Source of the DNA: Candidatus Thorarchaeota archaeon
Lineage (GTDB): Archaea > Asgardarchaeota > Thorarchaeia > Thorarchaeales > Thorarchaeaceae
NCBI GenBank assembly: GCA_030642465.1
Contig: DAOWNS010000036.1
Location: 1 to 11,144 of the forward strand
Direction: 5' to 3'
DNA length: 11,144 bases
Positions within the stretch are counted from its first letter, which is position 1. Each line of letters starts with the position of its first letter. The notes under the pieces were generated by a model. It ran no database searches. It saw nothing but the letters and a program-made list of their open reading frames with translations, and was not told where the DNA came from. The translations under genes and the position numbers were made by a program. This document shows, piece after piece, positions 6,572 to 11,144 of the stretch.

Positions 6572-8290
6572 ATGATACTGCTAAACCCCAACAATCACAC
6601 GCGTAAGTATCCTGATGAAGCATCAAAAGAAATCATGCTTAGGACAATCCAGTTCTTTGAGAATAAGGGAAAAGTCAAGCTCAAGAATGACGACCACGCA
6701 TTGGTCTGGTATCAGGATTTTCTTGATTATGTCAAGAAGGAGGAAATCTTCTACAAGCTACTTACGCCGTCAGAATACGGGGGGGAAGGTTGTCGCTGGG
6801 ATACATGGCGAAACATGGAATTCAATGAGATTCTAGCCTTTTACGGACTGCATTACTGGTATACCTGGCAGGTGACAGCCCTCGGATTGGGGCCAATATG
6901 GATGAGCAAGAATGAGGGGGTGAAGCAGAAGACAGCTCAACTACTGAAAGATGGCGGCGTATTCGCTTTCGGATTGAGTGAGAAAGAGCATGGTGCTGAC
7001 ATATACTCATCCGAGATGCTGCTCAAGGTGTTGGGTGATAACAAGTACAAGGCAAAGGGCAGCAAGTACTACATAGGAAATGGCAACATAGCTAGCTTGG
7101 TTTCCATCTTCGCCAAGACAGACAAACCTACAGATCCGAATGACAAAAAGTACGGAAACTACGTGTTCTTCGTTGCTGACTCGCAGCATGAAAAGTATGA
7201 GTGCGTCAGAAACCTTGTTGCAGTCCAATCATACGTAGCAGAGTATAAGCTCAATGACTATCCAATAACTGATGCAGATATCCTATCCACTGGGCGGGAT
7301 GCTTGGGATTGCACGCTTAATACAGTCAATCTATGCAAGTACAATCTAGGCTGGGCGTCGATAGGAATCTGTACCCACGCCTTGTATGAAGCCATCAATC
7401 ACGCTGCTAACCGGTATCTGTATGGCCACTGGGTTACTGACTTTTCACATGTCCGTCACCTATTGGTTGATGCATATTCACGTCTTGTTGCGATGAAGCT
7501 GTTTGCCAAACGAGCTGGGGACTACATGCGAGCAGCCACTCTTGAAGATCGTCGCTACATTCTCTATAACAGCATGGTGAAAATGAAAGTCACCAGCGAG
7601 GGGGAGAAAGTAATCGACCATCTTTGGGACGTGATTGCGGCAAAAGGGTTTGAGGCTGAAACGTTCTTCTCCGCGGCGACTAGAGATATACGAGCGTTGC
7701 CCAAGCTGGAGGGAACAGTTCATGTTAACATGGCACAGATAATCAAGTTCATGCCAGCCTATTTCTTCATGAGTGATGAATGTCCTGAAATTCCGACGGT
7801 AGATACTCCCAAGCATGACGAATTCATGTTCAATCAGGGCATAACAAAAGGGATGGGCCTGATACGGTTCCATGACTACCGCAAAACGTATGACACCGTC
7901 AACTTGCCAAATGTGGACGTCTTCAAGGGGCAGATCCAATCTTTCAACGAGTTCATGGCCGAGGCGACACCCGATGAAAAACAGGGAGAGGATCTTGACT
8001 TTATTCTCAATGCTGGAGAACTATTCACGTTGGTGGTGTATGGACAGCTCATTATAGAGAACGCTGAGAAGCACGATATTGGTGATGCACTACTCGACCA
8101 GATATTCGATTTCATCGTACGCGATTTCTCATTGTACGCCCTAAAGCTTCATTCCAAGCCGAGTAGCACTGAGAAACAACAGGAAATACTTCTGAGATGC
8201 ATTAGGAAACCAAATGTCGATGAAGATCGCTTTGGAAAGGTGTGGGAGGAAGTCCATTTGCTGAAGGACCTGTATGAAATGAAGCAATAG
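6572..8290 (+). CDS. Acyl-CoA dehydrogenase family protein, long form
   Basis: A 572-residue FAD-dependent enzyme that would oxidise an acyl-CoA to the 2,3-enoyl-CoA. Family landmarks: P-S-E-Y-G-G-E-G (66-73), the FAD/substrate loop F-G-L-S-E-K-E-H-G-A-D (133-143) in place of the usual TEPxAGSD, K-Y-Y-I-G-N-G (165-171), R-Y-L-Y-G (281-285) matching RxxFG, and L-E-G-T (379-382), where Glu380 aligns with the catalytic base of medium-chain enzymes. Short-form enzymes end about 20 residues later; here about 190 more residues follow, a mainly helical C-terminal extension as in long multi-domain members. GGAG lies 10 nt before the ATG. No electron-transfer flavoprotein, thiolase or CoA ligase is nearby, so substrate and pathway are open. 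Confidence 0.85.
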   Translation: MILLNPNNHTRKYPDEASKEIMLRTIQFFENKGKVKLKNDDHALVWYQDFLDYVKKEEIFYKLLTPSEYGGEGCRWDTWRNMEFNEILAFYGLHYWYTWQVTALGLGPIWMSKNEGVKQKTAQLLKDGGVFAFGLSEKEHGADIYSSEMLLKVLGDNKYKAKGSKYYIGNGNIASLVSIFAKTDKPTDPNDKKYGNYVFFVADSQHEKYECVRNLVAVQSYVAEYKLNDYPITDADILSTGRDAWDCTLNTVNLCKYNLGWASIGICTHALYEAINHAANRYLYGHWVTDFSHVRHLLVDAYSRLVAMKLFAKRAGDYMRAATLEDRRYILYNSMVKMKVTSEGEKVIDHLWDVIAAKGFEAETFFSAATRDIRALPKLEGTVHVNMAQIIKFMPAYFFMSDECPEIPTVDTPKHDEFMFNQGITKGMGLIRFHDYRKTYDTVNLPNVDVFKGQIQSFNEFMAEATPDEKQGEDLDFILNAGELFTLVVYGQLIIENAEKHDIGDALLDQIFDFIVRDFSLYALKLHSKPSSTEKQQEILLRCIRKPNVDEDRFGKVWEEVHLLKDLYEMKQ

Positions 8291-8356
8291 TAGCCAACGC
8301 ACTAGTGTTTCCATCTCCCGACGAACGCGCTGTTCTTGGGTATCGCATCAATATGG

Positions 8357-8370
8357 AGGATATTTATCCT
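8357..8370 (+). promoter_or_regulatory. Promoter of first LinD-like gene: TATA box inside a 14-bp palindrome
   Basis: AGGATA-TT-TATCCT is a perfect dyad with 6-bp arms. It contains TATTTAT (8361-8367), exactly 60 bp before the ATG at 8421. The downstream paralogue has the same TATTTAT 61 bp before its ATG but without the palindrome, which supports TATTTAT as the TATA box and makes the dyad a candidate gene-specific operator. Confidence 0.5.
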
Positions 8371-8420
8371 GCCAATACCGCACGTCTGCAGTCCATACAT
8401 CGGGTTTCAGGTGTGCGAAT

Positions 8421-10073
8421 ATGACGATTTCTATCAAGAATAACAAGTTCATTCTTACTGTACTTGTTTTGGCAATTGTACTGGCGGGAATGACATTCGG
8501 GAATATTCCCGGGTCAGCAACGTCTACAAGTGTTCAGGTTGTTGACGGCACGACTTACAACTTCGCCGACTATCCCGCACTTACCCATGAACAGATTGCA
8601 GTCTTCAACTACCTAGACACGCTTGTTTCTCAACCATATGGCTCCTGGGATGGATGGTACATCTATCCTGAGGTCGTTTCTCTAGTTCATTACCAACTGG
8701 CCTTCATGACCTACTCCATAGCTCGGATGTTTGAGGTCACAAATGGCTACAGAACAGGCTACTACTCTGATGTTGCCTATGACCTGATTAAGAAGATGAA
8801 CACAACTGAGGAGGTATATCATAACAACTCAATTGAGTCCATGGAATGGCTTCGCCCCAGCATTGGCTACGCCAACTGGACCGAGTACTACTACCCAGAT
8901 CCCATAAACCATGACGCGGATGATGTATACACTGGGGGCTACAGAGAACCAGCGAACATAATGTGGACCGCTCATTATGCATTGATGGAGCTCCTACACG
9001 AGCGAAGTTTCAACACGGGCGAGTTCTTTGATGAGTACAACTGGTACATGGAGGACTGGAATAACTCTCTGACAACAGATGGTTTGGGTAATGCAACGGA
9101 GGGCGGTATCTGGGAGTGTGGACTCATTCCATGTCAACCGTATGAGGTCTGGACGCAGTGCAATAGTATTCCTATCCTCTTCACGGAGCTCTATGACAAC
9201 ATGTTTGGCTCGAACTACATGCCCATTTGGGATTACGGCCTCAATTTCATGAATACTGTTATGCAAGACCAGTACGGTCTCTTTGTTGACGGCTATTTCG
9301 TGCAGGAACCAATGGGCTACATGGACACACACCTCAGTACACAGCAACCATTCCCTGGTAATCAGCTAGATGCCTACATTGATGATGGTCGACCGTATGT
9401 TTCTGCTTACGGTGTTGCATGGTCGATGCTGTTTCTCGAATACACTCAGGAGAATGAAACCATCCACGATTATCCGATATTTCTCGATGTCTATGGCAAA
9501 GACATCTCAGGCGACAAGATGTACATAATCGATTCCTACAACAACCCCTCTGGCTTTGGCACATACGACATTCTAGCGAATTTGTATACTGTCGCTCTAG
9601 CATTGCAGAGAGGGGACCTTACAACAAGGGACCGGATTCTCAACTTCCTTTGGAGCCCATATAACAAGGTGTGGTCACCAGATGGCAGAGCAATGCACTG
9701 GGATTCCTTGGCTGTTGAACCATTCCTTCAGTCAAGTCTAGGTTATGGTTACATATGGGCCACGGTTCCAGTGACTGTGAAGGATCTTGCCGAGCCTCGT
9801 CCTACGGAGTTCTGGGACTATCCCTACATCAGCGAAGCTAATGATGACGTGATTTGGGTCTATCAGGCTCATTGGGACCCCGTTAGTGGAGGATTCATTC
9901 TGAACATTAGGGTGGATGAAACTGCTGAGTTGACATTCAGTAACTTCGCTTCATCACCTATCGCTTACTCCGGAGGAGTTATGTTTGGTGAGTTCGTTGC
10001 GGCTGAAGGAAACTATAAGCTAACACTTGAACCGGGGACCTATCATCTAGTGATCGTAGAAGGAGGTATGTAG
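8421..10073 (+). CDS. Secreted linalool dehydratase/isomerase (LinD)-like protein
   Basis: A 550-residue protein with a signal peptide (hydrophobic 10-27, then an Ala/Ser/Thr-rich stretch to about 38). Residues about 50-450 match my memory of Castellaniella LinD, an alpha/alpha-barrel enzyme that dehydrates linalool to myrcene and isomerises geraniol. Shared points: F-N-Y-L-D with Asp66 (LinD Asp39), N-I-M-x3-H-x2-L-M with His185 (LinD His129), and C238-Q-P-x6-C247-N-S, whose nine-residue Cys spacing equals LinD Cys171/Cys180; then S-A-Y-x2-A-W (328-334). A C-terminal domain (about 455-550) is predicted beta-rich and absent from LinD. Several N-x-S/T sequons fit an exported glycoprotein. AGGTG lies 7 nt before the ATG. 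The stop is followed at once by the membrane-protein start. The substrate is unknown; other alpha/alpha-barrel enzymes are the main alternative. Confidence 0.7.
   Translation: MTISIKNNKFILTVLVLAIVLAGMTFGNIPGSATSTSVQVVDGTTYNFADYPALTHEQIAVFNYLDTLVSQPYGSWDGWYIYPEVVSLVHYQLAFMTYSIARMFEVTNGYRTGYYSDVAYDLIKKMNTTEEVYHNNSIESMEWLRPSIGYANWTEYYYPDPINHDADDVYTGGYREPANIMWTAHYALMELLHERSFNTGEFFDEYNWYMEDWNNSLTTDGLGNATEGGIWECGLIPCQPYEVWTQCNSIPILFTELYDNMFGSNYMPIWDYGLNFMNTVMQDQYGLFVDGYFVQEPMGYMDTHLSTQQPFPGNQLDAYIDDGRPYVSAYGVAWSMLFLEYTQENETIHDYPIFLDVYGKDISGDKMYIIDSYNNPSGFGTYDILANLYTVALALQRGDLTTRDRILNFLWSPYNKVWSPDGRAMHWDSLAVEPFLQSSLGYGYIWATVPVTVKDLAEPRPTEFWDYPYISEANDDVIWVYQAHWDPVSGGFILNIRVDETAELTFSNFASSPIAYSGGVMFGEFVAAEGNYKLTLEPGTYHLVIVEGGM
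10061..10067 (+). promoter_or_regulatory. Ribosome binding site AGGAGGT within the end of the LinD-like gene
   Basis: A strong site lying in the last codons (Glu-Gly-Gly) of the upstream gene, six nt before the next ATG; the upstream TAG directly abuts that ATG (TAGATG). It fixes the start of the membrane protein and predicts translational coupling of the pair. Confidence 0.8.
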
Positions 10074-10691
10074 ATGTCCAAAGCACCTGAACAAGAAACC
10101 CCTCAGAGCGAGGAAGAAGGCATCCTGGAGAAATTTCAGATTCAAAGCTCAGAGATGCTCCTTTGGACTATATTGTATGGTCTTCTGGGTGCAGGATTCT
10201 TCATAATACTGTCTTTCATTCCAAGGCCGTACATCATGGTGGATTTGTTCATGTTCGGACTCGCTCCGGCCATGGCAATAATCACCGTGGCAGGCGCGAT
10301 ACGCGGGCCAATAGCTGGGTTCCTGACAGGCTATATCGGTACGCTTGTCTATGACCTAATTGTTTCTGCAACAGTTGTGACGTTCACCCTTACAGCAGTT
10401 GCTTTTGGTTTAATGGGCTTTATTGTTGGCATCGCGAGATATGACTTCACTAGCGGCCGTTCATTGGTGAAGATGTCGATTCTGTCTATCATTGGTCTTA
10501 TATTCACGGTTCTCCTGACTGTGGTGATCGGACTCACAGTGGAGGTTTATGCAGATCTAGTTGTTCTAGGCTTCGTAATGCTGCCGCTTCTGACTGTAGG
10601 AATCCCATCGGTTTTCCTCCTGACTCCACTCTTTGCACGTCTATGGCACTTAGTTATGTCAAAGGTTATGCCCGAGGCATTAGTCCGGTAG
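10074..10691 (+). CDS. ECF-transporter S-component-like membrane protein
   Basis: A 205-residue protein with an acidic cytoplasmic N-terminus (1-22) and about six membrane helices (roughly 29-49, 56-75, 77-98, 102-120, 132-155, 163-186). Size, helix count and the small-residue motif R-G-P-I-A-G-F-L-T-G-Y-I-G at 77-89 recall substrate-binding (S) components of energy-coupling-factor transporters, which bind vitamins or other small molecules and work with a shared EcfT and two ATPases. No EcfA or EcfT is in the window, as is usual for S components using a shared module. It is coupled to the LinD-like gene (TAGATG junction), so its ligand may be the substrate or product of that secreted protein. 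Family assignment is by pattern; another small six-helix protein is possible. Confidence 0.55.
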   Translation: MSKAPEQETPQSEEEGILEKFQIQSSEMLLWTILYGLLGAGFFIILSFIPRPYIMVDLFMFGLAPAMAIITVAGAIRGPIAGFLTGYIGTLVYDLIVSATVVTFTLTAVAFGLMGFIVGIARYDFTSGRSLVKMSILSIIGLIFTVLLTVVIGLTVEVYADLVVLGFVMLPLLTVGIPSVFLLTPLFARLWHLVMSKVMPEALVR

Positions 10692-10696
10692 ATGCT

Positions 10697-10718
10697 GGTG
10701 GGGGTATTTGCCCCCGTC
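10697..10718 (+). terminator. G/C hairpin after the S-component-like gene
   Basis: GGGGG (10700-10704) pairs with CCCCC (10711-10715) around the loop TATTTG, and flanking G-U and G-C pairs can extend the stem. It lies directly after the stop codon. There is no following T tract, so it may stabilise the transcript end rather than act as a classical terminator. Confidence 0.35.
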
Positions 10719-10771
10719 TCACTGTGCAGGCAATCATATCACAATTACATGTTCACTGTGTTTCTGAAAGG

Positions 10772-10778
10772 TATTTAT
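10772..10778 (+). promoter_or_regulatory. TATA box of the second LinD-like gene
   Basis: TATTTAT, 61 bp before the ATG at 10833, matching in sequence and distance the box of the first LinD-like gene. An AAAGG run directly upstream could serve as a BRE. The second gene therefore probably has its own transcript despite following the first pair closely. Confidence 0.5.
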
Positions 10779-10832
10779 GGTGCTTGTCCTGTCCAAATGA
10801 GATTTTCCTGCCATGATATCGAGGTGTAGACC

Positions 10833-11144
10833 ATGCTCCTGAAAGAGAATAAGTTCTTCATAGTTACTCTGATTCTGTGCATCATCCTTTTCAGTACAAC
10901 CTTTGGTAATCTGCCCACCGCGCCAGTTGCCATGAGTACGCAGATAATTGACGGAACCACATACAATTTCGCTGACTACGGTTTAATTGATCACGAAGCA
11001 CTCGCGGTCTTCAACTATCTTGATAGCTTTATCACCGAGAAGCCCTACGACAACTGGGAGGACTGGTATGCTGAAGGAGCCCATGGGCTGTTGCATTATG
11101 TCATAGCATTTATGACATACTCAGTGTCACAAATGTTTGCAGCC
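10833..11144 (+). CDS. Second secreted LinD-like protein, N-terminal part (cut by window edge)
   Basis: An ORF of 104 codons open to the window end, with GAGGTG (10821-10826) six nt before its ATG. It has a signal peptide (hydrophobic about 8-24, then T-F-G-N-L-P). From residue 37 it is clearly paralogous to the gene at 8421: I-D-G-T-T-Y-N-F-A-D-Y and A-V-F-N-Y-L-D are near identical, followed by W-x-x-W-Y and L-H-Y-x3-A-F-M-T-Y-S. The Asp of F-N-Y-L-D (LinD Asp39 equivalent) is kept. The first two codons and the linker have diverged, so this is an old duplication rather than an assembly repeat. The catalytic His and Cys pair would lie beyond the window. Confidence 0.75.
   Translation, partial: MLLKENKFFIVTLILCIILFSTTFGNLPTAPVAMSTQIIDGTTYNFADYGLIDHEALAVFNYLDSFITEKPYDNWEDWYAEGAHGLLHYVIAFMTYSVSQMFAA

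Noticed and set aside
7478..7939. 153-codon antisense frame inside the acyl-CoA dehydrogenase gene
   Set aside because: The plus-strand frame has clear family motifs throughout; the antisense product has none and lacks a ribosome binding site.
8994..9347. 117-codon antisense frame inside the LinD-like gene
   Set aside because: It is a shadow of the coding strand, which carries the conserved His/Cys region here.
1..11144. CRISPR arrays, insertion sequences or phage genes
   Set aside because: No regularly spaced direct repeats, transposase or integrase motifs, or terminal inverted repeats with target duplications were seen.

Overview
The window reads as chromosomal DNA of an archaeon. Evidence: the start of a ribosomal protein L44e gene, a Sec61-beta/SecG-type translocon subunit, a tRNA-Lys with a TATA-like box about 30 bp upstream, TATA-like boxes ahead of most genes, GGAGG-type ribosome binding sites, and a serine hydroxymethyltransferase of archaeal style. 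An Asgard lineage (Thorarchaeia-like) would fit the mix of a large acyl-CoA dehydrogenase and predicted secreted enzymes, but this assignment is an inference and no marker here proves it.

Layout. Positions 1-2103, all minus strand, are housekeeping: glyA, then a small MazG-like pyrophosphohydrolase (probably one transcript), then Sec61-beta and the start of L44e, each with its own probable promoter. Positions 2104-2408 form a divergent regulatory region. Positions 2409-5239 hold two convergent orphan membrane histidine kinases with different membrane domains; the second has lost key ATP-site residues. Next come a minus-strand tRNA-Lys(CTT), a regulatory region with a 27-bp near-perfect palindrome, a YdjM/DUF457-type membrane hydrolase, and a stand-alone 572-residue acyl-CoA dehydrogenase.

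The most interesting part is the right end (8357-11144). A predicted secreted protein resembles bacterial linalool dehydratase/isomerase (LinD), keeping an Asp, a His and two Cys spaced nine residues apart at the positions of the LinD catalytic residues. It is translationally coupled to a six-helix membrane protein resembling the substrate-binding S component of ECF transporters. After a hairpin, a second LinD-like gene begins with its own signal peptide and a TATA box at almost the same distance from its start; it runs off the window. I read this as a repeated module of an exported LinD-fold enzyme plus a dedicated uptake component, perhaps acting on an isoprenoid-type or other small molecule outside the cell. 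Family recognition is from memory of LinD, and the substrate is unknown.

Several intergenic regions carry clear dyads that look like regulator sites: ahead of L44e, Sec61-beta, glyA, the membrane hydrolase and the first LinD-like gene.
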